NCBI GenBank assembly: GCA_947650365.1
Contig: OX393553.1
Span: 67,491,716-67,555,715 of the forward strand
Length of the DNA stretch: 64,000 nt
Source: Chamaelirium japonicum
Lineage: Eukaryota > Streptophyta > Magnoliopsida > Liliales > Melanthiaceae
Direction: 5' to 3'
Shown here: positions 28,461 to 43,000 of the stretch, in pieces
Position numbering within the stretch: the stretch's first letter is position 1
How the letters are laid out: every line of letters starts with the position of its first letter
The notes under the pieces: model-generated
Database searches by the model: none
Told to the model about the DNA's origin: nothing
The model's input: only the letters and a program-made list of their open reading frames with translations
Position numbers and translations under genes: made by a program

Positions 28461-31400
28461 AAGGGTATATTATGATTTTTCAACGCTAAGACTCTAAATT
28501 GGTCAATCGAAGGGTAAATTATTAAAATATCTAGTTTGAATTTGCTCATAAGTTCGAAATACGAAAAAAATCCAAGTACGAATTATCGGATGCCGATCCG
28601 ATCGAATCCAAACCAATTTCAAATTCGAAACATGCTAACTTATGATTTTTCAACGCTTAGACTCTAAATTGGTCGATTGGAGGGTAAATTCTTAAAATAT
28701 CTAATTTAAACTTACTCGTAAGTCCGAAATATGAAAAAAAATCTAAGTACAAATTATCGGATGCCGATCCGATGATGATCCGATTGAATCCAAACCAATT
28801 TTAAATCCGAAACATGCTAACTTATGATTTTTCAATGCTTAGACTCTAAATTATAGGTATAAACTATTTTTTTATATTTATATATATATAGATGTAAACT
28901 ATTTTTTTAATAAATAAATATTAATTGTAGGATCTGCAGCGTCAGGGGAAGAGAGCACTAGCGTTGGTGCCGAGCGACGTGGGGTGGTTGAGCTAGGGCA
29001 TACAGCTTCCCTTAGTTTTGGATTGTGTAAAAATAATTTTATAATAAATATGTGATAATTTTTTGGTCTTGTCTATGATTGTCTGGTATTGTGGTAATAT
29101 TTGGTAATTAAGGTAATATATGATAAATTGTGTAATATTTGATAAATTGCATGTGGTAATATTTGATTTAGTCAATTATGGTAATATTTGTGGTAATATT
29201 GTTGTAATATTTGAATTTATTGTGGTATTGTTGTAAATTACATGAATTAAATAACCAAATATTTTAGTAATTTTTTTTTAAAAATTCATGTTTTATTACC
29301 GACGGATATTGTATGTTCCATCGGTAATAATCTATTATTTTTTAAAAAATATTTATCTATTACCGACAGAAGTTAAATATCCGTCGGTAATAAACATCTT
29401 TTTGCCGATGGTAATATGTATAGCAGTCGGTTATACTCTTATATATTTTAATAAATTATTTATATATGGCCGACGGACAGTAATATTCTGTCGGTAATAT
29501 ACTTATATATTACCGACGGACAATAAGTTTCCGTCAGTATTAAACATTAATACCGACGGATATTTATATCTGTCGCATGTTTCTTTCCGACAGCCTGGCG
29601 ACAGAAATTTGTTCCGTCGCAATAAAATATAATCAACAGAAATCTAATATTACCGACGAAATATATCCATCCGTAAAAAATGTTTTTTATGTAGCAGGAA
29701 TAGGGATCACACGTGAAGCGTGCATATTGGATAAAGGCCAAAGGATGTGGGTGCATGATGTTTATTTGCACTAACGGGCCAACATGATTAGCAGCACAAG
29801 AGAAAATATGTAAAGAAATATGATACTTAGTGTAATTCATCATGTGATTAAAAAATTTAATACATTATTGATCATAACAACCATCTACTTTATCAGATCT
29901 TGACATGAGCAATGAATAGATAAGTGCTGAAATGGAGTCACTACAAAGCAATTATTGATGAAACTAAAACAAACTCATTATTCATCACTTTCATTCTCAA
30001 TTTTATGAAAGATAACTTTTTCAACTAATAAGTGTTCCTGATGATGTCAATGAGATGCATGTCTTGGATGTATGTATGTCTTAGATTTAGTACATATGAT
30101 ATGATGCAATGCATGTTGACCATCTATTATGCGGTGAATCACAAGGGATTATAATCTAGTGTTGCATGGATGACGTGTTGTACTGTGATCACGTCATGAC
30201 TCATGGGTCCCATGCTGAGGATTTATTGATATTGAGTGGGGACCTAAAGCTGTGGAAACATTGATGTAGTCGAGTGAATCGAAATGACAACTGCGGCAGA
30301 ATGTTGTGATAGCGCAAAAGTTGATATGCCCAAATGGGGCTGAAAGTGAAATAATACATGAGCTATCGGCTATTGATTTAGCTCAAGAAAGTCAAAGTGT
30401 TATAACTCGATTGGTGACCGAAGATCCACAAGTGACATAGCTAGGGGAAGTGATTCAACTGGAAGGGGTGACTCGACTAGAGATAGAGCGAAAGGTGAGG
30501 GCTCATAAAAAAAGTGCATGCATATGTTTAGGCTCCTCTGAAGATGTGGCCGAAGGTGAATGCTTTCCCACAGAATATAGTGTCTTACCACGTTGGAGTC
30601 GTGATCGATATCATCCATCACATCCAAGACAAATATATATCTATCTAGATGAGCCTAGCGTTCAGGGTCATGAAGAAAACCTTGGATGAATGGTTCGCCG
30701 AGGAGGTTCAACTCATTGGCTAGCTCGTTGCTTAAGGTGTAAACAATAAGCATCCTCCAAAATTGAAGTTGGAGAATAGGAGCATAGTTAATCTTTTATT
30801 TGTTTCCACATGTAAGTAGATCATTCCGTCTGATATAGGGTAAATTGGTCATAGGCATGGTCGTACTTAGGACTTTTTTTAAGGTATGATGGGGAATACA
30901 ACCAACTAAAGAAATGTGTTCTCAATGATTCCGGTTTGTTGATCATTGGTTGCCCTAGGATGGACTCTCTAAAATATTGGTTTGCTGAGATTTATTACTC
31001 TGATAACAACCTGATGTAACACAGTGCGTGCTAGTAAATATATGCCAAACAATGATGATTATTATAAAAATGATGTCCGATAAAGTTACATAAGTCTTTG
31101 CTGAAATTTAAAATAAAAGAGAGATTTCTACCTAGTTTAAATTTAATTTCAGCATTACTACCATATTTGTTTACCACTCGAACAAGTATCTAATCATAAA
31201 TGCAAGCAAGAACTAAAAAAATATACTTTTATGAGACCAAACTTGCATTAAATAAGATTAATCACAATAATGAGTTAAACTAAACATCCAACAATAACAA
31301 GTATTTTTGCAAGAAAGTAAAATGATTGTTAGATACCCTCACACCCAAAACCCGGGTCTTAAGGGGAGGTCCATAAAGGGTATATTTAGCGAGCGTTAGG

Positions 31401-33320
31401 TATCCCCTTTATCGATGTGGGACTAACCAGTGGACTTCCTCAACACCCCCTCTCAAGCAGAGCACGCGGAGTGAGGCACAATCGAAAGGGGCCGCACTCG
31501 AAAGGAGACGGTGAACCCAGCTCTGATACCATGTTAGATACCCTCACGCCCCAAAACCCGGGTCTTAAGGGGAGGTCCACATAGGATATATTTAGCGGGC
31601 GTTAGGTGCCCCCTTTACCGATGTGGGACTAACCGATGGGCTTCCTCAACAAGGATCAAATAAGGGCAAACATGACCTTTTGGAGCTGTGTGCGGGACCC
31701 GTTTATAGAGTTTTGTTATGCGTCGGGCCCCGCTTATAACGGGTTTTTACGTGCCCTTTTGGACTTGATGGGTGTCTCGTCATTAGTGGGCTAGGGAACC
31801 TTTTGCTGGGTTTAAACAATAATTTTTTCATAGTTTACAATAATTTTTCATGACAATGACACCAAAATATGATCTCAAATATATAAATGACAAGATATAA
31901 CAAACTACAATAAGTTTTCTAACACATCCAATTGTTACTCTTTTGGACCGAATTGTTACTCATTTTGGTGCAATAGAGACATGGATGGATCTCACATATT
32001 TAAATTTATTTTCTTGACATTATAAGATCCCAAAGTGATTTAATATTCAGAAAAACTTTATAACATGGTACAATCAATTTACAAGCATTTTTTTTTTTTG
32101 GTCATTCCAATTGTTATTCTTGTACATTAGATTGTTACTCTTTTCTACGTGGGAGAGAATAAACATCACATGTTTGTAATATTTTCTTGCAAAACAAATA
32201 AAAAAATTATATATATTACATAAACACTCTCCAACACAAACTAAAGTCATTTTAAAAGCAAACTGTGAAAACTAATTAATTTTTATTCTTTGTTATGGAA
32301 TTCTTACTCTTTAATGTTTTGGGCTGAAACACTTATTACAATCAGAGGGCCTCATTCCCTTTCCTAAAAAAAAAAAAAAAAGCATTAAGACATTCACAAA
32401 TAGGCAACAAACGAATTAAATTTATGAGGTTAAATTAAATAAAATAGAGAAGAAATGTTACGAAATTAGCTCAACGCTAAATAAACCCAACATAGTTCAA
32501 GAGCAACGAATATTTCAACTTTTGGAAGAAGAAACCATGGATCGGAAGAAAAGAAGATGGATATTAGATCCTCATTTGCCATGCAATGCACTTAACAAAA
32601 TCAAAGATTCAAGTTGATGAAACTATAAATCACACTTGTAAAAACCCGTTGCAATGAGTTTCGATCTTTTAGAAACCCTAAATCAAGAAAAAAATAAGGG
32701 GGAAATGGAAAAGATCGAAGGGAGCGCCAATGGAATGGGTTTTGACAACTTGTTTGGTGGACCTTTTGACAACTTGTTTATGCAAGCAATTATAGTTCTG
32801 ATTGGCCCCATGTTATTTTATTTCGATCGGGAAATACCTGTCTGGTTCGACCGGTGCCTGTTCACGTCAACGAACAAGAGAGACTAAGGTTCGAAGCCCG
32901 CCACAGTCACGTGAGTGCAAACATTATCCTTTTTTTTCTCCTAAAACCAGCCTTGAATTAGCCCACAGCCACACAAGAACCGCATTATTATACACCATAG
33001 CGGCTTAGGACAAATTCGGGGTCGGGATTCGATCCCGCGACCTCTCCAGAGGTTAACATTGGCCTAATCGGAGACTGCAAAGTGCAAACAAGATCTCAAA
33101 ACTGGAACACCTTTGCCCTCGAAGGACACTGCCGCACGCTACAAAACAAAAGGGTTAAATTACACTTTGCCCCCTGAAGTCTAGCTCAAAAACACTTAAC
33201 CCCCCTATAGTTTAATTCAGTTTTGATCAGATAAAAATTACCAAATGAGAAAATTAAGTAGTTGGCAAAAGGGCCTTTTTCCAAATTAACATTTTAAAAA
33301 ATTTATCATAATAGTCGTCT
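28461..33320. repeat. Large tandem duplication, copy 2
   Basis: About 4860 bp, starting with roughly two and a half satellite monomers (anchors at about 28484, 28656 and 28838), then the CACTA right half, TRIM copy and MITE left arm in the same order as copy 1. It lacks 172 bp corresponding to 24649-24820, including the last two bases of the CACTA terminus, the TGG flank and the adjoining sequence. About 10 bases of unmatched sequence (gaagggtata) sit at the junction near 28462-28470. Confidence 0.9.
31327..31651 (-). mobile_element. TRIM, copy 2 (duplicate)
   Basis: The same 325-bp structure as 26449-26773, with identical flanks (atgat / aggat). It arose by segmental duplication, not by independent insertion. 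Confidence 0.88.
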
Positions 33321-33864
33321 GTCATAAATAATTTTAAAAATGGCCAAACTAACATGCCATGTGGCAAGGCGGTGCCGCAAAGCACCTCGCCACGTCAGCT
33401 ATCCCTTTTTTTTTTGGTAGCAGCATAATCGATATCCCAATTATCGACTTTAAATAGGCAGAAGTCTGAAGTCTATACAAAATTCAAAGCTGAGTTGTAA
33501 ACAAGGGAGGTCGGTCCATACATAATCATAGAACCTTGAAGTCGGTATTTGAAATACTGATTTTAAAGTTGGTATGTGGGATATCGATTTCTGTGACTAT
33601 CCATAAAAAAACAGACAGCCGACGTAGCGGGGCTCTTTGCGGCGTTATCTCGTCAAGTGACTATCAGTTTGACCACTTTTATAATTATTTGTGACAGATA
33701 ACTGTTATGTTAATTTTTTTTGTAAATGCTAATTTGGAGAAAAGCCCTTGGCAAAAGGGTATTGTCCTAACATTTCAAACTTTAGGGTGCAATTTGGAAC
33801 AAAGTAAACTACAGGGGGTTACGTATTTTTGAGCTAAACTTCAGGGGGCAAAATATAATTTACC
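33152..33864. mobile_element. Mutator-like foldback MITE, 713 bp, at the dioxygenase promoter
   Basis: The left end GGGTTAAATTACACTTTGCC and the right end ggggcaaaatataatttacc are inverted; the arms pair over roughly 200 bases (cctgaagtctagctcaaaaa / ttttgagctaaacttcagg; ttggcaaaagggc / gcccttggcaaaaggg). A 9-bp direct repeat AAAACAAAA flanks it (33143-33151 and 33865-33873). The interior has a short non-coding loop. It ends 118 bases before the dioxygenase ATG. Confidence 0.82.
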
Positions 33865-33873
33865 AAAACAAAA

Positions 33874-33982
33874 AGAAAGGAACAACCTTCGCTCGTTTTT
33901 TCAGCCCTTCACCATCAGTGGTAGATCAGCCAGCTCCTCCTCTTCGTCTTCCTCCTCCTCCTCCTCCAAAAGGCCGGAAAGA
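33874..33982 (+). promoter_or_regulatory. Probable 5' untranslated region / core promoter of the dioxygenase
   Basis: A 109-base segment with pyrimidine-rich sequence (cctcctcttcgtcttcctcc) lies between the MITE and the ATG. There is no clear TATA box inside it, so transcription may start here from a TATA-less promoter, or the promoter may lie within the MITE. Confidence 0.4.
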
Positions 33983-34021
33983 ATGGGTTCCGACTTCCAA
34001 ACCATCCCGATAATAGGTATG

Positions 34022-34059
<38 letters not shown>

Positions 34060-37000
34060 GACTTGCCCCATGTTCCTTTCTTGCCTGTGGGCTCTGATCT
34101 TTTTGGTGCGTAAATCCTGTTGATCTAGCCATCTACTTGCAGTTTCAACTTGGACCCATTTTGCGCTGGACTATGTGTGGACAGGAAACCAGTTGATGAT
34201 TGTTAAAGTCTCTGTCGCATGTTAGAGAATGGTCGGCCTCTGAATCCCTTTCCACCATCACCTTGAGAAAGATTTGATCTTATGACGTAACTGTTACGGA
34301 ATTCATTTCCGCTATAGAAATCTAGGTCGACCTTTCCATCTTACTAGGTACCTCTGGTATCCCACCTTTACGTGTGGAGACAATCTGCTCATCCAGAATC
34401 CTGTCGATTTTATCGAGCACCTGGGTTGTAAGAGGCAATGGTGGCAAAACAAAAGGTGCATGGTCAGGTATAGCTGTCAAGTTCGACTCGGGCTCATTGA
34501 AGGGATTGTTAAGAATAATTGATGGACCTCGATATGCAACTAAATCTTCCACATTAAATATATGATCAATTCCGTAATTAGGTGGGAGTTCTAATGCATA
34601 CGCATTCGATCCAATCCTTTTTAAGATTTTGAATGGGCCTGTACTGCGGGCATGCGATTTTTTAACCTTTCCCTGGGGAAACCGCTCAGGTTTTATGGTG
34701 ATCATGATGTATTAACCCACATGGAATTCTTTGAAGCGTATGTGAGTGTCAACTTTTATCTTATATTTTTCATTACTATTTGTAATCTTTTTAACGACCT
34801 CTTTATGCATACGATGTGCGAAATTGACAAATAGTGGAGAGAACGATGACAATTGACAAACCCGATTTTATCCCACTTATCTTTTGAGGACGTAACACGA
34901 CACGTTGACCCTTTACCATGAGTAAATATGTTATGCCGATCGTCGTGTAAAACAAAAGGTGACATATTTCAATATCAGTAACATTGCAGCATACAACATT
35001 ACTAAAAATATTGCCAATGGAGAAATAAACAACGAGATATTTATGTGACATGATTCTCCACTCCTTTCCTAAACCAACTTGCACCATAGGGATTCTGTAA
35101 AGGTACAATCATCAAATCAAGTTTGGCAACCATAGATTGAGCGATATAATTATCACAACTACCACCTTCGATAATGAAGGTACATGATTGCTCTTTGATG
35201 GTCAGTAGGTACGGAACAAACTATATGTCACCCAATGATTATCCTCAGAAAGCTTGAGTGTAGGAACACGAGGTACAAGAGTATCGTTATGAGGTGACCG
35301 GGGTGGCGACTCAATAGAAATAGGCACCTTTATTATGACCTCCTGTGGCACTGTCTTACATGCATTAGTGGGTGATGCCACAAGGAGCTCACATGGTGTA
35401 GAGACAATGTGTTCAAGAATTGGGGCCTGTTACTGTTATTGTTGGTTCTCTATAATGGTGTCTCCTAACTCAGGTTGTGGTGCCGACGCAGTAGAGACCA
35501 ACTGAAGTGACTAGTTTTTGTTGTAAGTCAGGGAGATGATGATATTCATTGACAATAGATATGGCTCTAATAGAAATGAATGGCGAAGGATTCATAAAGC
35601 TGACCCCAAGTACATGGGTACATGGCTTGATGGTTATGGTTATGGTAGTCACAAAGTATTGAGTTGAACGAGAATGACGTGGTGTGAATTTTTTCGCACT
35701 CAAAATCTTATCCATGGTAGACTTAAAACTAGTCATTATATTTTCAAGAGTTATGATTACACTTGAAATCCTATCAAACAAGGACGCCTCACTCTCAACA
35801 AGGTGGACGTTGGTTTGCTTCTCAAATTTTGTTTCCATGTTGGATAAACGTTGATGGATCTTCTCTAAAGTTCTAGTAGTGAGGCCCATCTCGAATGAAG
35901 GGTTCTTATTGGCCATAATTTTTTATGCAACAAGGCTTTTATAAATGAGATGTGATGCAATTTTGACATGATAAAAATTTTCCCTAATCCAAACCAGTGC
36001 TATGATGCCAAACTGATGCGGTACTATCATGCAAATTATGCGAGATCGTAATTTTCTTACAAATGACAATTCAAGATAAGATAATAGTTGTCTCACATGG
36101 TTTCTTGAATTAAAATAAGAGAAGATGTCATATCAAGGCCTTAATAGTACAGTCCGACAGGCAGACAAATTCTAGTCTTATTAAGGGTGATCGTTTTGGA
36201 AGATAGAGCTTCCGTAGGATTAGGGATAATATTTTATTAATGCGAAATCTCTAAATTCCATACAAAGTGTTTCAAAGGATTTAATCAAGGCTCACCAGGT
36301 TTTATCACAAATAATCGCAAGTTTGTATAATGTAAAAGTTCTAAGCCAATCAACAATTTTATGTTTAAAATAGTTCGGTTTGATAATAATCAAGGAAGGC
36401 TAAAACAACTGTTCAATAAAAGTTACTGCCTCAGTCCACAAATTTGAGAGTTGGAAGACAACACCCGGAGTTGGAGATTGATTCCAAAACCTTCGAAGTA
36501 TCCTAAAAGCAAGATAGCGAAGCCTCGTACGTGCCGAAAAGGACGTCAAGAGTTGACAAAGCGCGAAACAAGGCCGACGACGCATCGTCGGCCTTTGAGG
36601 TGTCTAGCAAGGGCTCGACTGGTGTCACAGAAGCGAGTACAAGGCCGACAGCCAGCTGCTCGGGCTATTGCCCTTGCCTGTGGCTTACGATGGCTTGTCA
36701 ATGTAGTCGGTGGCTTTTGTGGGCCACCTATTGGCGCGCGGGTCTGCAACGACTGCTGTGGCTCTGTGTGACTACTGGTCAGTCCTCGACCAAACACAAA
36801 CAGAGTGGGAGGGAGAGAAAAAAAGGGAGATAGAAAGAGAGGAGAGAGAGAGAGGGAGAAAAATCCCTGACGTCACACCAAAGGGTCTTCTCGCCTCTGA
36901 GCTTCCTGCCCCCCTAATTCTTCCTTTTATAAGGAGAGCTTTGCAAATGCAAAATTTTCATTCAATTATTTGATATCAAATAAAGGGGCCTTGGGGTCCT

Positions 37001-40000
37001 TTAAATAAGGCCCAGGTGCACTACATAACCTTCCACCACCAATATAGGACTATACCGAAGGAAAACATAATATAACTAAAGTCCAAAAAACCACTAATAA
37101 ATATTCCAAAAATAATAGATAAATAACCAAAAATTGCCCTCTGCTGCGCTCTGGGCTAGTCACCGAGCCAAAGAGAAAGTGTTGCAGCAGTGCTCTAGCA
37201 TCTGCGCTGGTAGATTATGATATCAGGCTACTAACGTGAAGTGACGTCCCCACCATCAAACCTTCAATGTAGCTTCCACCATCGCCAGCACCTTCCATGG
37301 AGCTTCCACTGTGCCAGCACCTTCAAAGATATCTTTAGTTGAGTCCCTGCCTTCAACAGACTTGCCACCCGCGGTTGACTCCAGTGGGTCGATCCTTCAT
37401 ATGTATGTCAGTTTCCTCGGAGTCAGGACAGTCTGACTACCAGTAGCTTCACTACTTCTCCAGCAGTACTTGGGCATGTGTACTTTCGAACTGCTATGTT
37501 AGTATCTCAGTGACTGTCTTTTTAGCCTGCACCAGTACGTCCTCGACTACAGGTTACCAAGCATCTCCAGTGGACAATTTGTATTGGCCCGGGAGACGAC
37601 TGCACCTACCACTGGGAATACACTCTAGTTGTTGACTTTGAGATGCACCTGTGGTGATCAAGATACCCTGGGCGACTGTGCTACCTGATTTGCTCTCCTA
37701 GAATTCGAGGTTGAGTTCCAAACCCAGTGGAAGAGAATGATGGGGAACAAGAGTGCGTCAGTACTTGGGGCCTAGACTCAGCTCAATTTCGATGGTCCAT
37801 GTTAGACGGGCTCAATCCACATTTATGATGCATTTTTCCTATTTATATGCTATTTTCGTAGTTCTATTTAGTTTTATTTTTAACCTGTGTTTTGGTTTGT
37901 TATGTGGTTTTTAGTCCCTTATTGGTTAGGTACAAGTTGTGTGATGACCTTGTGTGTTATTTAAAGGTCCCTATGACTCTCTTTATCATCCAATGAAAAA
38001 GAAAAATATTTTGAAGCATTTGATTTGATGACAGCTACTTTGTCTGATTAACTTGAAACCACAGCCGATTGAAATCCCTATGAAGCATATATCTTTCTAG
38101 ACCAAAAGCCCCGATTCTTATCCGCGAGTTGAACCCCAATCTGATCCAAACCCAGATCTGGTTTGAACTAGATTTGAAAGCTTGTGTCTGAAACCCTATT
38201 TCAAGAGCCGCTTATCAGAGTTGGGCGATCTTGGGCTCATTTTGAAGCCCTCGCCCAGATCGATCATCCTACTATATCCCCATAGCTACCCAGCCATCCA
38301 GTAATATTAGAATTACCATTTTACCCCTCCACCTAGAGTGAGTTTCTTCTTCTTCTGGCCCCTCGCTGCTTCACAGCATGTTTCTTTATGGGAGATCTAT
38401 AGTCTGCGAATGAAGAAGTGGTGTTGATACACTTGAAACTTCAGGTCTCATGAATGTTTTTTTTGAGTTATTTATGCATTCTTACTTTTTCATACCTTAT
38501 GTATTTACCCTTTCTATTTGGGTTGAGAATGCTTGTTGTGATGAGGTTGAAATCCACTTCTACAGAATGAAAAATGCCTCATATTCTTGGGATAAGGTGT
38601 TATATTAATCTCATAATTGACTTTTGATTATAATATGGTTTTGTATTTCAATTAAGATTCAATTATAATGTTTCCTCATTTATTACAAGCTGTTGGAAAC
38701 TTAGTATGAAGTATTTGAGGTTTGAGGATGCTAACTTGCATGCAGATGCAAATCTCAAGTAAGTTATTGATTTGATCTTTATCCTTTACTGGACAACATA
38801 GAAGATATTAAGGGATGTTATTTCTATCCGAAGGATCGAATGATTTACGAGCAAAACTGATGCTCTCTTGGAGAATACAAGTCCTTATTGATGAAATCTG
38901 TTACGACATGTTTTCACAGTCTACCATACCGATGTCAATTACTATAAGTCTGTTTCACACAATGTGAGGTTCTAATGAGCCACAGTTCTTGCTACTAATT
39001 CGGATGTATGGCAACTGTCATTTTGTTGTCATAAAAGGAGGCTGTTGAGTCGAAGAATTTATCCCAGTAATGTCAACTCTTACATCCCCAAGGGGTCTAT
39101 AAGAAGTTGAGTGGGAATTTTTACCTTTTAGGTGCGACTTGCTGCAAAAGGATTACACTTAGATCTGAGAAAAGCTTTTTCTTGTTGTCATGATCCGATT
39201 CTGTTGATTATCTTAGTGATAGCATATACCAGATCATAGTTGCCTCGAACAACACCGTAAGAATTGGAACTGAATTTGTCCAGAGCCTAGCGATTTCTTG
39301 TGTCTGTGGGAATTATTACACAAATGATTATTCTTATTATCGTTTTGCAAATGATTGTCTCATCAGCTCAAATGAATTCGTTTCCTAGTATTCTTGAGAT
39401 TAAATTTCGTGCATAAAGTAAAATCTTTATTGCTCTGTATCTTGCATCCTACGAAGATGATATTAGACTGTATCTAACATCGTACTAAGATTATACTATG
39501 GTTTATTTTTATGCATTGTCCTGTAATATTAAGATTAGAAGTATCTATGTTGGATCAGTATAGATATATGACCTATTAAAGCATCGTTAAGCTCTATGAA
39601 AATTTTCTCTGTATTTGTGCTATTTTAATATCAGGGATTTCCATAAGGACCATAACCTTATCAACTTTTTTTACTTTTCTGTATATATTCAGCCAAAAAA
39701 AAAAGATTGCATCATACTGTATTATGAAAATCACAAACATTATTTGGTGAACCGTGGCCATTTTTTTGACCTTAATATGCTCATGGCTCATAAAATCTGA
39801 ACGTTCTCCCCTATTCCTATTCTTTATGATATGCTTTTCTCCTTTTGTATGAGTGCTGTTTTTTGAGACTTCTATTTCATCATTCAAATTTAGACTGCAC
39901 TTCTTATTTTTGTTTTATTTCAGATATTGGCCCTCTTTTGGATAAGTCTAATCATCCGAAGATGGCTGAAGATAGAGGAGTATTGGATGTTGTTAAAAGG

Positions 40001-43000
40001 TTAGATGAGGCTTGTAAAGAGGCGGGATTCTTCTATGTGGTAAATTCCATTAACATGCTTCTGCACTTTCTTAACATTAAAAGTAACATGCTGAAACTGT
40101 TATGCATATACTTGCGCATACACTAAGCATGCTTGTTCGAAAAATTTACGACTCCATAGAAGTTCCAACGGTTCTATATCGATCATTGTTATGGAGGTGA
40201 GTTCAAGCTTAAAATATTGACTTTCTTCCTATTTAATGTGAAACCAATCGAGCTAGCCATGAACAGGTTGAGGAGAGCTCTAATAAGGGATTTAGATTAG
40301 GTTTGTTTGAATGATCTAATTATCTTAGCCTTTGTCGATGATCTATAAATGTCACTCAATAGTGTTGTTCCATGATTTCCTAAATCTCAATATCGATGAA
40401 AAACTTGGATATACCCTTCGTAGTGTTGGAAGCTAGTAGCTTATTTATTTGGGCAAATTACAAACAAACCCTTGAACTATGCACCTAATTTCACATTGGT
40501 CCCTCAAGTAGTTTTTTGAACAACTTGACCCCCTAAACTATGCTCTGCCTGCATGTTCACCCCTTCTGTCAAATTTTAGCCATCAAACTTAATTTTTATA
40601 CCAAACGACCCTCGTCCTTGTCAGCATAAGTAATATTTAGAAAATGTGTTTAGACATATTAAGAAGGGCATTTTTTGGGATAAATGTTAAGTTTGATGAC
40701 TGAACGTTGACGGATGGGGTGAACATGCAGACGGAGCATAGTTCAAGGGGTCAAGTTGTTCCAAAAAATAATTGAGGGACCAATGTGAAATTAGGTGTAT
40801 AGTTCAAGGGAGGTTTTTATAATTAGCCCTATTTATGTTGTATGCTTTATGATACATGTTGTGTCTGCTCTCTCTCGTAAGCAATCTTTACTGCTTTATC
40901 TCAGCGTTTGCAGGGATTATATGTTAAATTTACCACTCGATCTTGTTCTTGCTTGTAGAATGTTAGCCTTTTTCAAGTGCATATATTTTGCTTTACACTC
41001 TACTAAGAAAATTTCATTCTCTTCATGGTTTGTTCCTTAAGTTTATCATATAAGAGTCTGTGGTGACCATTCTAGAATATGCACAAAAGATTAAGTTACA
41101 CGCATGTATATTTAGCCATCCATTCGGTATCTGCTCTTAGTCAGGATCCCTTCATCTCTGTACCTTCGCTGTTGATCCTCAATATAAAAGTCTTCTCAAA
41201 AGCTTCCCATCTATCTACTTCGATAGGCAAATCAAAATCCATCTCAGATTTTTTTCTACAGGAAAACAATGTTCAAAAATTATTTTTAATAAGAACATAT
41301 GAGTTGAAGTATGGCTCTTTCAGATAATTTCATCTCCTCTTTCATCTCTAATAATCATCTATTTGGAAGAGTATATTCTATTCCATAGACCTCTCTCTGT
41401 TCCTGATTTGATCTGATCTTTCCAAATTTTCCCTTGTTTGAGCTCTGATTCAGCCCAAGATGCCGTTCTTACGGTATGTGTTTTCTTGTCCTGATTTCCT
41501 GTGATTCATTCTTATTGGTCTTAACTCTTAGGCCTCCATTTATCTGTTAAAGCTATTTGCTCATCAACCATTGTGTGAGCCTCTCACTCTTGGCTTATTT
41601 TGCTTTGCAGAGCTTAATCTCTTTTTCCTCTTTTGTTGATTCACAATTGCTTGTTACTTCATGACTTTTATATCTTTCCATCTCCTTCTTGTTTGAATTA
41701 CATTGATGAGTCCGTGGATCCTTTTAAGACCATTGGTTTAGCCTTGTTGATTCTTTTGCCAGCAAGGATGTTGTTCTCTTTACAGGTCATTTCGTACCTG
41801 TGGGATCTTGTTTCGATATTTCAGATGGTGAAATCCAACACTTTCTACTCGATAGGTTGAGGCCCGACCTACTTTGAGGTTTTAGTGATGTGAGACTAAC
41901 ACGTGCAAGCTAATCCTATATGATGCTTTCAAGAGATCAATATTTTCACTTTAGCAATGCAAAATCTAAAATTTAATTGAAACCAGCTTTAATTACCAAG
42001 AATTTAAAGCAAATGCTAAATTATTTAAAGACCAAGCACAAGCACATAATGCTCGACAATTCAAGATAACGCATGTGTTGACCGTTTGGAAGTTGAGAGA
42101 CATCCGTTGACTAGGACATGCCAAACAATTAATATAAATGATTAATCACCCACTAAGGGTTTCAATCAAAGGTTCAAAGCTCAAGTTGGTTTCAATTGGC
42201 TTAGGCTTAGTATTGTTGAATAAGGTATGCAAGCCAGTAATAGATAAAATCAAATAAATTTATTATGATGAGTGGGGGTTTGGAAAGGTCTCACTGAGGA
42301 TCTAAGTAAATAGATTTAGAGCGTGAAAGCCTTGCTCGGAGCAAGGATTCCAATCAAAAAAGGAACTTCCAGTTCTAGTCAAAGCTAGAAATTGAAGACT
42401 AAGGAGCAAAACATCACTAGTCCCAGCCGATAAAGCGTGATGCCTGGAAGGATAACGTACTACAGTCTCCATGCCTTCAAAAGTCTCTCCTACTACAAAG
42501 AATCATGAAGGAGATAGAGTATCAAAAGAACAAAGACGATAGATCCCACTTCTCCTAACACTTAAAGTTGCCTGTTAGAGCAACCCCTTTCTAATTTGAA
42601 GTTGAAACTAATTTGCAAAGTGTTCACGTAAATTTATTCGCTACAATCACATCTCTCATCCACTTTCGAAATTGGCAAGTTTGCCTATTCTCATATTCTA
42701 TCAATGTCCTAGATTTTTTCAAAAAAACGTGTCCATCTTGTATCCAAGGTTTTAAATTTCGGTTTTGTGTCGGGTTTTGGTTCAAGCCTAAACCAAAATG
42801 ACTGAAATTTTAAAATTTCGACATAACTTAACTGAAATTGAAAAATTTATAGTTTCAGTTGTGTAACCGAAATTTTGACCGAAATGGACTGAAATTTATA
42901 GTTCAAGTTCCAAACGTTGAAACCGAAATTGACTAAATTTGACCGAAATGGTTATCCCCCTAGTTTCGACCCTCATTTCATTTTGGTCTTGGCCGAAACC

